A DNA stretch of 57,500 nt, from contig CAJNDS010002282.1 in the NCBI GenBank assembly GCA_905221605.1, positions 362,501 through 420,000 on the forward strand, written 5' to 3'. This DNA is from Symbiodinium natans (lineage: Eukaryota; Sar; Dinophyceae; Suessiales; Symbiodiniaceae). This document shows, piece by piece, positions 1 to 12,200 of the stretch. Every line of letters begins with the position of its first letter. Position 1 is the first letter of the stretch. The notes beneath the pieces were generated by a model that saw nothing but the letters and a program-made list of their open reading frames with translations, did no database searches and had not been told where the DNA came from. Made by a program: the position numbers and the translations under genes.

Positions 1-2
1 GG

Positions 3-1078
3 CATCAGAACGTGGTGAAGTTGCTCGACGTGAATTTGGACTGCAAAGACGCGCGAGTGTCCAGGTTGGCTTTTGGGACATTTCATACTTCCCTATTTGG
101 GTTTATAAGGGGCCCTATACAATATACAGACATTCTTCACAGGGTTTCAAAGCCAACCCAGGTGTTTATGATCTTCGAGCTTCTTCCGACGGACCTTCGC
201 AAGGTGCTCTCAGTGTGGAAGCAGACGTCCCAATTGTTGCCATTTGAGCAAGTGAGAGACTTCTCCGAGAACATCCTAAGTGGCCTGTTTCTGGGTTGTG
301 CATTGGGACAGTTTGTGAGTTTTTTTCCTTTTTTGTTCCTTCTAGGGTAACCTGTTCATAAATAGTTTTTTCAAAGGACTTCAAGCACAACGCAGGTTTG
401 AATGCCACACCAGGCAAATTCTTCACCGCGACCTGAAGCCTGAGAACATTCTCCTTGGCAATGATGGCGTCCTGAAGATAGCAGACTTCGGCCTGTCGCG
501 CTTGCAAGGGCATCACTTGTTGACCAACTTGACACAGGAAGTGGTGACGCTTTGGTACAGGAGTCCAGAACTCCTCCTTGGCGCAAAAGCCTATGGATTT
601 GAGGTGGATTGCTGGTCGGCAGGCTGCGTGATCGCGGAGATGTGCACCGGCAGCCCGTTGTTCGCAGGAGAGACTGAAGCTGCAGCTTTGCTGAAGATCT
701 TTCAGCTGCTGGGCATACCGTCACAAACGAATTGGCCGCAGGGCACGCAGCTCCACCAGTTCGTCGAGACCTGGTAGGTAACCTTTAACCTTTTTGGGGG
801 AATATAATCCCCTTATACTCCCAAAGGTGAACCCTAAACCCTAAACCCTAAACCCTAAACCCTAAACCCTAAACCCTAAACCCTAAACCCTAAACCCTAA
901 ACCCCAAACCCCAAAACCCTAAACCCTAAACCCTAAACCCTAAACCCTGAACCTTTACTTCCCCCAGGCTATTGGACAACTAAGGAGAGGTTCCCGGCAT
1001 GGTCAGCGACAGGACTGAAAAACGTCCTCGAGGTGCGGCCAGAGCTCCAGGAAGACAAAGGTGATGAGCTGCTCAGTG
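3..1078 (+). CDS. CDK-like (CMGC) serine/threonine protein kinase, 5'-partial
   Basis: Protein kinase of the cyclin-dependent type, which would phosphorylate Ser/Thr in a cyclin-regulated setting. Exons seen: 3-56, 162-286, 396-773 and about 968-1078. The first three join in phase. Motifs in order: HQNVVKLLDV (part of the N-lobe), the hinge-like FMIFELLPTDL, catalytic HRDLKPEN (424-447), DFG (484-492), a CDK-type activation segment ending TLWYRSPELLLG, and the EVDCWSAGCVIAEM helix. The 968-1078 exon reads YWTTKERFPAW then GLKNVLEVRPEL, like the CDK C-lobe. The glycine loop and catalytic Lys lie upstream of the window. Introns 57-161 and 287-395 are small inverted-repeat elements; the third (774-967) carries a CCCTAAA tract. 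The third junction does not join cleanly in phase with a GT donor, and the C-terminal end after 1078 is not resolved. The family call is firm; the exact CDK class is not. Confidence 0.85.
57..161 (+). mobile_element. Introner forming kinase intron 1
   Basis: A 105-bp intron with terminal inverted repeats: CCAGGTTGGCTTT at the left and AAAGCCAACCCAGG at the right. GTGT lies before the left repeat and again after the right one, as a 4-bp target-site duplication. The left GTGT supplies the GT donor, and the right repeat ends in CAG, which is the acceptor. A relative with the same ends and the internal TGGGTTCATAAGGG motif is at 26686-26893. Confidence 0.75.
287..395 (+). mobile_element. Introner forming kinase intron 2
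   Basis: A 109-bp intron. The left end CTGGGTTGTGCATTG is nearly the reverse complement of the right end CTTCAAGCACAACGCAG. GTTT flanks both sides. Splicing at GTTT...CGCAG restores the kinase reading frame (ILSG-LFE-CHTRQ). The donor comes from the duplicated target and the AG from the repeat end. Confidence 0.75.
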
Positions 1079-1083
1079 GTTCC

Positions 1084-1205
1084 TGGGCTTTCTTCTGGCT
1101 GGCTCTTAGGACTTTGACTATTTTTGGGTTTTTGTAGAAACTACCATAAGGAGCCTAAGAGTTAGACCTTTTTGGGAGGGGTTCAGAAGTCAGCGCTAAG
1201 GTTTG
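1084..1205 (+). mobile_element. Short dispersed element, first copy (second at 26327-26564)
   Basis: The sequence runs from GGGCTTTCTTCTGG to GGTTCAGAAGTCAGC, with CTCTTAGG and CCTAAGAG inside as an inner inverted pair and AACTACCATAAGGAGCC between them. The same blocks in the same order occur at 26327-26564, where the element is an intron of the ferredoxin-reductase gene. Here it directly follows the last recognisable kinase exon and may also be an intron. Confidence 0.6.
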
Positions 1206-1311
1206 CTTCACTTGCAACCTGACCAGCGTCTTTCATCAAGGAGGGCACGCTGTCATCAGTTCTGCAGGCCATGTCCCGAGTGCAGTGACGACGATCGGCT
1301 TGCTCCGAAAT

Positions 1312-1427
1312 GAGGGAAAAGAATGGCAAATCATATTTCGCTATATTACCCTGAATAAGGAGTGTTTTTGAGGGAAAAGAATAGCAAATAATATTTCGCT
1401 ATATTACCCTTAGTAAGGAGTAGTTTT
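1312..1427. repeat. Two-copy 57-bp tandem duplication
   Basis: A block beginning GAGGGAAAAGAATGGC and ending AAGGAGTGTTTTT is followed directly by a second copy with about five substitutions. Both contain CATATTTCGCTATATTACCC or a near match. No coding sense was recognised. It lies in the gene-poor stretch 1206-2640, which otherwise holds telomere-like tracts and AT-richer intron-like sequence. Confidence 0.7.
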
Positions 1428-1429
1428 TT

Positions 1430-2640
1430 GTATTTTCCGGGGTTCTTCAGCAATTGGTAGGTAATGAGGGAATGTGTACGTCAGTTTGTCTGGTCACGAC
1501 AGTGCTGTGACCCTGCGTCCATCGAGTTTCATGCCCGTTGGCCCTGAACCCTAAACTTAGGGATACTTGCGAACAACTTAAAACTTTCGGGGTACTATAA
1601 TTGCTAAAAGCAGCAAAAACTAACCCTAAACCCTAAACCCTAAACCCTAAGCCCTAAACCCTAAACCCTAAACCCTATTCCCTAAATCCTAATTCCTTGG
1701 TGCAGGTAAAATTAAAATGAGTTGTAGTTTTTGCTAGGTTTTCCAAGTTCAGCATAGTAAACCCTAAACCCCAAACCCCAAACCCCAAACCCCAAACCCC
1801 AAACCCCAAACCCTAAACCCTAAACCCTAAACCCTAAACCCTAAACGCCTAAACCCTAAACCCTAAACCCTAAACCCTAAACCCTAAACCCTAAACCCTA
1901 AAGCCTCCAAGCTGTGAGGGCAGGGCCAGATCCCGGCCGGGAAGAGGGCGCAAAATTTACATGCACGATGCCTGGTTTAGGGTTAGGGTTTAGGGTTTAG
2001 GGTTTAGGGTTTAGGGTTTAGGGTTTAGGGTTTAGGGTTTAGGGTTTGGGGTTTAGGATTTAGGGTTTAGGGTTTAGGGTTTAGGGGTTAGGGTTTAGGG
2101 TTGTCTTGGTGTGGCTAGTTGTGCTTTCTCACCGGCACGGCTAATTCGATCTGTCTTTTTTTTACTCTGTGAGGCGCGAAAGAGCCTTATCGCATCACAG
2201 CGCAGCAGAGATCTGAGCCATAGGCTCAGAGGTGGCCAGCTGCTGTGGAAATGAGACGAAGGGGTCGAAAGAGGGACCCCTAGAAGGGACCCTTAATTGG
2301 CCCTTAATTTGTTTCCCTTTCTAACCCCTGCCTTATACATAGTCCCTGTACACCTAGGTGGCCCCTAAATAAGCGGTTCTTTATACCTTAGGGACTGGGA
2401 AGGTAAGCTTTAACCTTTTGGGTTGCGTAGAATCCTTCTTTTAGGCTAAAGTATTCAGCCCCGAAGATACTGGGAGTCTGCAAACGTGATGGGAAATCAG
2501 AGTGACCTCTTATACTACCAGCATAAGTTAACTTTGTCATAGTTGGGTACCATCTTACAATGATAAGGGTACTTAAACCCTATAAGGAATAAACAACTCA
2601 ATCTAAATATTATCCCAACCATGAGCTAGCTAACTGTCTT
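1430..2640. other. Non-coding stretch between kinase and next exon
   Basis: The stretch holds CCCTAAA tracts at 1620-1680 and 1760-1900 and a TTTAGGG tract at 1978-2100. The short island 1905-1972 between them is open in one frame (ends KIYMHDAW) and could be an exon, but nothing in it is recognisable. At 2397-2466 and 2530-2630 there are introner-like sequences: the first has GGTAAGCTTTAACC and TATTCAGCCCC, shared with 34474-34570; the second has CATAGTTGGGTA and TATCCCAACCATG, shared with the intron at 23672-23788. Confidence 0.5.
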
Positions 2641-2650
2641 AGTTCTGCAG

Positions 2651-3071
2651 CCTCTCTCCGTTGGCGCCTGGCAAATTGCCGTCTTCTGCTTGCTGGCGGC
2701 ACAGGAAAGCACATTGCTGTCGGCAGCTGCAGACCTTAAAAGAATCTGCGAGTGCGATGGGCTGAAATGTCACTAGGTTGGCCCTTGGGGATGCGTTTTG
2801 ATGTTTTCCCTTATTCTAGATCAGTGTTAGGGATCCTTTTTGCTTTTTGGGTTATGGGCTTTCTTATACATAAGCAAAAAGGATTCTTTTTTCTTCCTAG
2901 GGGAACAGGGATTAAGATTTCCCTTATTGGGTTTAAGAGAAGCTGTTTGGGAATATTGTCAGAGGGCTTTAAGGGCCGTCCTGGTCATGTTGCTGGTCAC
3001 CCCACTGTCTTGGATGAGCTGCCCATCAGTTACTGCAGAGCACTCAAGTCACAAGGGACGGACTGTCCGAT
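2651..3071 (+). CDS. Exon pair of an unrecognised protein, split by an introner
   Basis: The first exon, 2651-2768, follows a good acceptor (TTCTGCAG). The second, 2984-3071, ends at a textbook donor (GTAAGT at 3072). Joined across the insert they give one open frame of about 68 residues, including CLLAAQESTLLSAAADL and then HPTVLDELPISYCRALK, without a stop. I do not recognise the family. Its Cys and Leu content does not look like a repeat translation. It could belong to the kinase gene upstream or to a separate gene. Support for coding comes from the frame continuity across the duplicated target site. Confidence 0.5.
2769..2983 (+). mobile_element. Introner with a GTCA target duplication and non-AG end
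   Basis: The left end CTAGGTTGGCCCTT pairs with the right end AAGGGCCGTCCTG. GTCA is present before the left end (2769-2772) and after the right end (2984-2987). Removing one GTCA plus the element restores the exon frame. The 3' end reads CCTG rather than the CCAG of related elements, so the acceptor looks mutated. Confidence 0.6.
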
Positions 3072-3286
3072 GTAAGTGACTTAGGGGCCTAAACCCTAAA
3101 CCCTAAACCCTAAACCCTAAACCCTGAACCCGAAACCCTAAACCCTAAACCCTGAACCCGAAACCCTAAACCCCAAACCCTAAACCCGAAACCCTAAACC
3201 CCGCACCCTAAACCCTAAACCCTAAACCCCAAACCCTAAACCCTAACCCTAAACCCTAAAGCCCCAAAAGTCCTCAAAGAGCCCCC

Positions 3287-6200
3287 GCGTTGGAGGCCAC
3301 GGGAGCCACGACCGAGAAGCCCTTTGCGGGCGGCCTCATCGGCGGAGAGTCCGCCTTCGCGGGGCAGGCCTCGCCTCGTGAAGGGTTTAGGGTTTAGAGT
3401 TTAGGGTTTAGGGTTTAGGGTTTAGGGTTTCGGGTTTAGGGTTTAGGGTTTAGGGTTTAGGGTTAGGGTTTAGGGTTTAGGGTTTAGGGGTTAGGGTTAG
3501 GGTTTAGGGTGTAATTGGGATTTAGGGTTCAGGGCTTAGGGCAGAAAACCCTAAAGCTTCTTGGTCTAGTTATCAGTGCTGCTCACGCCCCCAAAAGCAC
3601 TTTGCATAGGCCCCCTAAAGAGGGTTCTAGAAATTTTGGGTGCGAAGCCGTAAACCCTAAACCCTGAACCCTAAACCCTAAACCCTAAATGCAGGAGTTA
3701 GGGTTGGGGTTTACGGTTTAGTCCCGGAGGGATATTCTTTAAGGGATAAGATGGGGGCCCTCAACCCCTCAACCTCTCAATCCCTCAACCCCTCAACCTC
3801 TCAATCCCTCCCCTCAACCCTCAACCCCAAAACCCCTCAACCCTAAAACCCTACAACCCCCCCTGAACTCAGCAAGAAGAAGCCCGCTAAAACCCTACTA
3901 ACAGTCCTTATTGGGGATTTTGGTACCCCTACTTTTGTCCCTGCCAAACCAAGCCCTCTAAAAACTCTTCAAACCCAAACCCTAAACCCTAAGCCCTAAG
4001 CCCTAAACCCTAAACCCTAAACCCTAAACCCTAAACCCTAAACCCTGAACCCTGAACCCTGAACCCTGAACCCCAAACCCTAAACCCTAAACCCTAAACC
4101 CCCTAAACCCTAAACCCTCTAAAACTCCGGAAGGACTTCAACTTCGACCCGCTTGGCTTGGCCGTGAAGTGCGAGAAGCCGGGGACCTCGCTCTTGGGGT
4201 TCGGGTTTAGGGTTTAGGGTTTGGGGTTTAGGGTTTAGGGTTTCGGGTTTAGGGTTTAGGGTACCTCGAACTTGGGGGGTATATTCGAGGGGGGGGGCGG
4301 GAAGGGGGGGGGGGGTTTGACATTTGGGGAGTTCGGTTTTTTTTTTTTTTTCTGGATTTTGGGGATTTAGGGTTTTGGGGTTTGGGGGTTTTGCGGGTTT
4401 TGCGGGTTTTGCGGGTTTTGCGGGTTTTGTGGGTTTGTGGGGGTTTGGGTACAGGGGGGTGGGGAGGTGTTTTGGGTTTTAGGTTTGGGGGTTTAAGGTT
4501 TATTTCGCGGCTCAGGGTTCACTTGGAGGCTCATGGTACTCAGTAACCCAATTCTACTTGTACTTATAACCCAATTAAAACCCCTAATTGGGTACATAAG
4601 GGGGCTTATAGGTGGGTACTAACTGCACTTTGTAAGAACTAAGTACCCTGAACCTCCAAGCCTCCAAATAGGGTTTGGGGGTTTGCAGGGTTCAGGCCTG
4701 ATACGGCCCTTCTATTCCCTTAGGGATTTTGGAAAAGGGGCCCCAAAACCCAAAATTTGCAACCTTAAGGGTCCCGGGTAGAAGCCCTAGAGTTTAGGGT
4801 TTCGGGGGGGGGTTTTTGCAGGGCTTTGCAGGGTCAACCGGGCCGAGCTTTCTCTGGGTTGCTGCGCAGGAGCTTAAAGTTTTTGTAGCTGAGATTAAGT
4901 CGATGCAACATGTACAGCCCGGAACCCTAAACCCTAAACCCTAAACCCTAAACCCTAAACCCTAAACCCTAAACCCTAAACCCTAAACCCTAAACCCTAA
5001 ACCCTGAACTCTAAACCCTAAACCCTAAACCCTAAACCCTGAACTCTAAACCCTAAACCCCAAACCCTGAACTCTAAACCCTAAACCCTAAACCCTAAAC
5101 CGCACTACAGTACAGCCTTTTTCCCTCTCTCCAGCACACGCCTTGCTAGGTACCTGCCCTGGTTCCGCGAGGCCTTATGCAGCGGGTCCAGAGGGTTCAG
5201 GGTTCAGAGCGGAGGGTTTGAGGTCCCCAAACCCTAAACCCGAAACCCTAAAGCCCAAACCCTAAACCCTATAGCCCTATAGCCCTATAGCCCTATAGCC
5301 CTATAGCCCTATAGCCCTATAGCCCTATAGCCCTACAGCCCTATAGCCCTATAGCCCTGTAGCCCTATAGCCCTACAGCCCTAAACCCCTCAACTCTGAG
5401 AACATACATGAGCCTGAATCTGAACCCCAGGGCGCAAAATCTGACCACCAGCTTTGGGAGGGTCTGATCCCGTACCCCGGAGGGTTTAGGGTTTAGGATT
5501 TAGGGTTTAGGGTTTAGGGTTTCCTGTAGCCAACATAGGCTTTCATGCGGCAGAACTTCCAACAACCTCAGCTCCACCAGTTTGCTGACCACATCAGATG
5601 CAGATTAGACCCTAAACCCTAAACCCTAAACCCTAAACCCTAAACCCTCGATATCTGATGCAAGTGCGCTGCCCATGCCCACAATGGCAAGCTGGCATTG
5701 CCGGCGGCCAGCAGTATCCGCAGTGCGGACGCGGGAGTTTTGCAAAAGGGGTTAGGGTTTGGGGTTTAGGGTTTAGGGTTTGGGGTTTAGGGTTTAGGGT
5801 TTAGGGTTTGCTTTTTATCAAGTGGTGATGGCCCTGCTGCGCAGGAGGGGTTGGGGTCTAGCCTTGCAGAGGTTTAGGGGCACGTGGGTTTGACGTCTCC
5901 AAGGTGTGGTTCTAGAGAAAGGGTTTAGGGTTTAGGGTTTAGGGTTCAGGGTTTAGGGTTCAGGGTTTAGGTTCTTGAGAAAGGACGAAAGAACCTCGCT
6001 ACTGAGTGGTGTGGGGTATTCAAAGCCGACTCATACCTGCAGTTCGGAGCCCAATTCCCGAAGTATAGCTAGCTGGCTTCCCAACCCTAAACCCTAAACC
6101 CTAAACCCTAAACCCTAAACCCTAAACCCTAAACCCTAAACCCTAAACCCTGAACCCTGAACCCTGAACCCTGAACCCTGAACCCTGAACCCTGAACCCT

Positions 6201-9200
6201 GAACCCTGAACCCTGAACCCTGAACCCTGAACCCTAAACCCTAAACCCTAAACCCTAAGCCCTAAACCCTAAACCCTAAACCCTAAACCCTAAACCTAAA
6301 CCCCAAACCCCAAACCCCAAACCCCAAACCCTAAGCCCTAAACCCTAAACCCTAAACCCTAAACTCCACACCCTAAACCCCAAACCCTGAACCAAGAGAA
6401 AACCCCAAACCCTATCCCCTAATCCCTAAACAGCACAACCCCAAAGCCACCTCGAAGCACGCAATCCCTATACCCTAAACCCTAAACCCTAAACCCTAAA
6501 CCCTAAACCCTAAACCCTAAACCCTAAACCCTAAACCCTAAACCCTAAACCCTACCCCCTTTGCAGGCGGAGTTGCGGCTTGGCTGACAGTACGGCTGGG
6601 GTATCAGGGTTGCCCTTCTCAACCTGGGAGCTCCAAGAACCTAGAAGCTTTTGAGAACGAGCTTTTGAGATGGGAGTTCGCATAAGAAATACCCTAAGCC
6701 CTACAGCCTAGACCTAGACCCTAGCCCTAAACCCTGAAGCGTCCATTAGCATCAAAAATTGAAGCCTCCAAAGCCAAGACCTGCACCCAACGCCCCCAAG
6801 CCCCTCTTACTTGGTAGCCCAGTGGTACCCTTTCTTGTTTTTGGTTCACTGAACCCTAAACCCTAAACCCTGAACCCTGAACCCTGAACCCTAAACCCTA
6901 AACCCTAAATCCTGAACCCTAAACCCTAAAATCCTCAACCCCTCAAAAAAAGGGTGCCCTTTGGTTACTGGGCTACTAAGTGGGCTTGGGGTTTGCGGGG
7001 TGTGGGATGGTTTGGGCTTTTGGGAGTTTAGGGTTTGTGTGGAAGCCCTAAACCCTAAAGCCTAAACCCTAAACCCTAAACCCTAAACCCTAAACCCTAA
7101 ACCCTAAACCCTAAACCCTAAACGTTGCTGGGCTACCAAGATTAGGCCCTGCACACGCAACAAGCCTGAGAGCCCTGAAGGGCCCGCAGTCCAAGACCCT
7201 CAGCCCGATCTTCAGACCCACAGTTTAGGGTTTAGGGTTTAGGGTTTTCATGTTGCACCCGGTTTAGTATCGGCCGGACACGCTGACTGTTTGGGACTCC
7301 CGCTATAAAGACAAACCGCCCCCGAAATCCGGAATTCTTTTTCAGGATTTGGGGCTTGTTTCGGCCCGGAGGCTCCGGCTTAAAGCCGGGCCTTATGATT
7401 GTAAAGCCGGACCTTGTGATTTTAAAGGCCGACCTCATCCATTCCAACCGGCTCGAAACCATAAATTCCCTTTAAGAAACCATTTGAAAAATTGGTTTCG
7501 TTCAATCCGACAAGGGGGTGGTCCAGGGGCCCCCTCCGACCATAATGGGACTGATTCGGGACCCGCTTTAATGTCCAGGCCCCGGCCTGGAGGCTCCGAA
7601 TTTGGAAAAAGCCTATGGATCCCTTTTAAATTCATATAAACTCATCCCGGACCCCTTTTCGATTCGCGCGGCTCCCTTTTAAATTCATATAAGCTCATCC
7701 CGTTTAGATTCATATGGATCCCTTTTAAATCTATCTAAACTCCTCCCTATTAAAATCATATAAAATCCGGGGCCGTTTATTCAGGACCCCATCCACCCCC
7801 GCGACTGTTCAGGGGGGGGGCCCCCCACACTAAACCGGGTGCAACATTAGGGTTTAGGGTTTAGGGCTTAGGGTTTAGGGTTTAAACCTTAAGCTCTTCA
7901 GCCCTAAACGCCCTAGTGATGAACCTAGCGGCGGACGGGTCTCTCATAAGCCCGAATCATAAGCGTCGGAATAGTTACGCATATCATTCCGTTGTGGCCC
8001 CTGTTTGACTATACTATCAAACCTAAACCCTAAACCCTAAATCCTAAACCCTAAATCCTAAACCCTAAATCCTAAACCCTAAACCCAACACCCTATTCTG
8101 CTTCTTAAGGCCCCTATAGTACACACCCCAGAAGCCCTCCGAGCTCTCTAAGCCCTCTAAGCCCTCTAAGCCCTCTAAGCCCTCTAAGCCCTCGAACCCT
8201 CAACCCTCAAGCCCCGACCGTGCCCAGGTTGTAGGGTTTAGGGTTTCAGGGGTTGAGGGGTTTAGGGTTAAGGGGTTTAGGGTTTAGGGGTTTAGGGTTT
8301 CAGGGGTTTAAAGGTTTAGGGGTTAAGGGGTTTAGGGGTTTAGGGGTTTAGGGTTTAGGGTTTGGGCGGACCGCCGAGGAAGCACGGCCGGATTGCCATG
8401 CTGGCCTGGGTCGGCCTCGTGGTTCCTGAGTTCGTGCGCATCCCAGGCGGGTGGGGTTTAGGGTTTAGGGTTTAGGCTTTAGGCTTTAGGCTTTAGAGTT
8501 CAGGGTTCAGGGTTCAGGGTTCAGGGTTCAGGGTTTAGGGTTTAGGGTTTAGGGTATAAGGTTAAGGGTATAAGGTTATAGGGTTTAGGGTTTAGAGTTT
8601 AGGGTTTAGGGTTAGGGGATTCATGGCGGGTAGGTACCTAGGGAACCTTAGGGAAGCTTAGGGAGCCTTAGGGAGAGTACGAGGGAACCTTGGGTTACAT
8701 ACTCCCATTGCGACCCTCCCTTAAGGACACTATAAACACGGGGGTTTCAGGCAACTGTTGGCTTTGTTTAGGGTTTAGGGTTTAGGGTTTGGGGTTTAGG
8801 GTTTAGGGTTTAGGGTTTAGGGTTTAGGGTTCCTAAAGCGTAAACCCAAAACCCCAAACCCTACACCTTGAACCTGAAGACAAAAGGCAAAGGCCTTGAA
8901 GGTACAAACGCCCTTGAAGGCGTAAGCCTTTGTGGCCTTAAAGCTGTGTGCTCTTCATCGGCCAACAAGGCCATAGTTTCAGTTTTGGGGGTTTGGAGTT
9001 CTAACCCCTAAACCCTAAACCCTAAACCCTAAACCCTAAACCCTAAACCCTAAACCCTAAACCCTAAACCCTAAGCCCTAAACGCGGGGTTCAGGGTTTA
9101 GGTTTTCAGCGTTAGTAGCAAGGTTTAGCCCAGGTGTGACGGCAGCCGATTCAGTTCCTAAATCCCTCAACTGGCCTGGCCGCCCAAAGCGCGCAACCCC

Positions 9201-12200
9201 AAAAAACACCGACCGGAAATCTCCGCCACTCCCCTCTCCTCCTCCTCCTCCCCCTCCCCCATCAGCCCTCAACCCTCAACCCTCAACCCCTCAACCCCTC
9301 AACCCCTCAACCCCTCAACCCCTCAACCCCTCAACCCCTCAACCCCTCAACCCCTCAACCCCTCAACCCCTCAACCCCTCAACCCCTCAACCCTCAACCC
9401 CCAACCCCCACCCCTCAACCCCTCAACCCCTCAACCCAACTCAACCCTCAACCCCTCAACCCCTCAACCCCTCTCAACCCCTCAACCCCTCAACCCTCTC
9501 AACCCCTCAACCCCTCAACCCCTCAACCCCTCAACCCCTCAACCCCTCAACCCCTCAACCCCTCAACCCCTCAACCCCTCAACCCCTCAACCCAACCCCT
9601 CAACCCCTCAAACCCCACCCCTCAACCCTCAACCCTCAACCCCTCAACCCCTCAACCCTCAACCCCAACCCCTCAACCCCTCAACCCCTCAACCCCTCAC
9701 CCCTCAACCCCTCAACCCTCAACCCCTCAAACCCTCAACCCCTCAAACCCCAACCCCTCAACCCCTCAACCCCTCAACCCCTCAATCCCTCAACCCCTCA
9801 ACCCCTCAACCCCTCAACCCCTCAACCCCTCAACCCTCAACCCTCAACCCTAAACCCTAAACCCTAAACCCTCAACCTCGGCAGGCCCTGATGCGTGCTA
9901 CGGCGCAAAGAGCGTGGTGGAAGCCCACAACGCCTGCGTCGGCAACCCCCCTTTCCCCTTCCTCATCGACGCCACGGACCCTTGTGTTTGTGTTTAGGGT
10001 TTAGGGCTTAGGGCTTAGGGCTTAGGGCTTAAGGCTTAGGGTTTAGGGTTTAGGGTTTAGGGTTACGGAGTCGAGGGGTTGGTTGTAGGGCTTCAGGGTC
10101 TACGCTAACGACTGCCTTTTTGAGGAGGTTTTTGGGGCCTTAGGTTTTCAGGTTTCATTGCTTAATGGTCTGAGGGCCTTGTTTTGTCCCAGTTTGTTTG
10201 GTTAGCGGCTGCGGTTGTGAAAATTATTCCCCTTCTGCCATTAAACTTCGCAATTCCACTGTCTTTATACAATTTGTGTAGATACATGTGTGTTCATATA
10301 TACATGTGTAGATATATATATGTCTCAATATATATATATATACATATATATACACATACATATACATTTATTATTATTATTATTCTTTTTTTTTTTTTGG
10401 GGGGGGGGGGTGGGCGGGTCAAGTGCCACAAGTATAGGCTGCTTACAGTTCCATAAGGGCGCAGGTACAGGCTGAGTCCCGCACGGAGCTTGGGAGCAAT
10501 TTAAGAGAACAAGGGGTGGGGGTTTAGGGTTTAGGGTTTGGGGTTTAGGGCTTAGGGCTTAGGGTTTAGGGTTTAGGGTTTAGGGTTTAGGGTTTAGGGT
10601 TTAGGGTTTAGGGTTTAGGGTTCATGGTTTAGGGCTCAGGGTTTAGGGTGGGGGGGTGGGGTGGGTGGGCCAAAAGGCGCCGAACCCTGCACCTTGGGAT
10701 GTTCCCCCTTTCTTCTAACAGTCCTTAGTAGGGATTATCGTACCCTAAACCCTAAACCCTAAACCCTAAACCCTAAACCCTAAACCCTAAACCCTAAACC
10801 CTAAACCCTCAACCCTCAACCCTGGGGTCGTGAGTCCAGGAGGAGCCCTTGGAGTGTCAGGGATGGTTGAAAGGCATATGCAGTTTGGGGGTTTTCCGAA
10901 AATAGGGGGCCCAAATGGTAGGATTCCCGCATAAAAAGGACCCCAAGAAGGTACTCTAAACCCTAAACCCTAAACCCTAAACCCTAAACCCTAAACCCTA
11001 AACCCTAAACCCTAAACCCTAAACCCTAAACAGTAAACCCTGAACCCTAAACCCCAAATCCCCAAAACCCCAATATCGTAAACTCTCATATACCTGCAAA
11101 GTGGCCTGTCGGGCTCAAAGGTTTTTTCCAAGTCATGCTACACGCAGCGGGGGAGGTAGGTCCAGGGTCATAGTTGAGAATATCAGCTACAGAATTCCCT
11201 AAACCCTAAACCCTAAAGCCTAAACCCTAAACTCTAAACCCAAAACCCTAAACCCTAAACCCTAAACACTAAACCCTAAACCCTGAATTAAGAACTCGGA
11301 ACACTTCTGCGCCATGGCTCGTCGAGTCTTGTCGAGTCGTCCTATACGTTGAGGTGGGCATTGGCCGTGTGCCGGTGGAAGGGCCAACATGCGGCCGTTG
11401 ACCATCCACAGCGTTGCCGGCTCCGCGTTCGAGCTCCTCAGGTAGGCCCTTCGTATATCTTGTACTTTCCCTTGTTGGGTTTAAGAGGTTATATGTAGGA
11501 ATCTTTTTCCCTAAGCCCTAAACCCTAAACCCTAAACCCTAAACCCTAAACCCTAAACCCTAAACCCCGTTGAAGGGCCATCCTAGGCTCCACGTGGACG
11601 ATGCGGAAGTGGGGCTGGACGTGCGGAGACGCGTCGCAGGAAGTGTTGGCCTGTCTGCAGCGTCAATCGTGCTGACGTCAGGTGGCCGTGTCCTCGATCT
11701 GCACCAGCCGCTGCTGAAGCAAACTCAAAACCAAGAGCTCGCATTCGTGGCTCGTAAATTTGGCGCAGGCTGCTCGGCACGCAGTCTAGTGCGAGCATTG
11801 GCGAGAACAGCATCGAGTGACGACACGGATGCCATGGCTGCCGTTGTTGCCTTGACCTTCGGCGCAGACTTCAACCAGAGGTTGGAAGGGGTGCAGCTCC
11901 CCAGCGGCCTACACACCCTGACCTTCGGCGCACACTTCAACCAGAGCTTGGAAGAGGTGCAGCTTCCCAGCGGCCTACACACCTTGACCTTCGGAGAGAA
12001 CTTCAACCGGAGATTAGAAGGAGTGCAGCTTCCCAGCGGCCTACAGACTTTGACCTTCGGCCATTGTTTCAACCAGAGCTTGGACGAGGTGCAGCTTCCC
12101 TGCGGCCTGCAAACCTTGACCTTTGGCCATTGTTTCAACCAGAGCTTGGAAGGGGTGCAGCTTCCCAGCGGCCTACAGACCTTGACCTTTGGCCGTGATT

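Noticed and set aside
6569-6685. Alternative 38-codon last exon after TTTGCAG
   Set aside because: Open to a stop but no family similarity; the 8-nt LHC microexon reading explains the acceptor and the LHC phase better.
7918-7950. CCTAGCGGCGGACGGGT resembling bacterial/plastid 16S rRNA
   Set aside because: Similarity stops after about 17 bases and the conserved continuation is absent; probably chance.
9136-9867. 243-residue Pro/Asn/Ser/Thr-rich open frame
   Set aside because: It translates the CCCCTCAA array; the 8-bp period gives repetitive peptide in any open frame.
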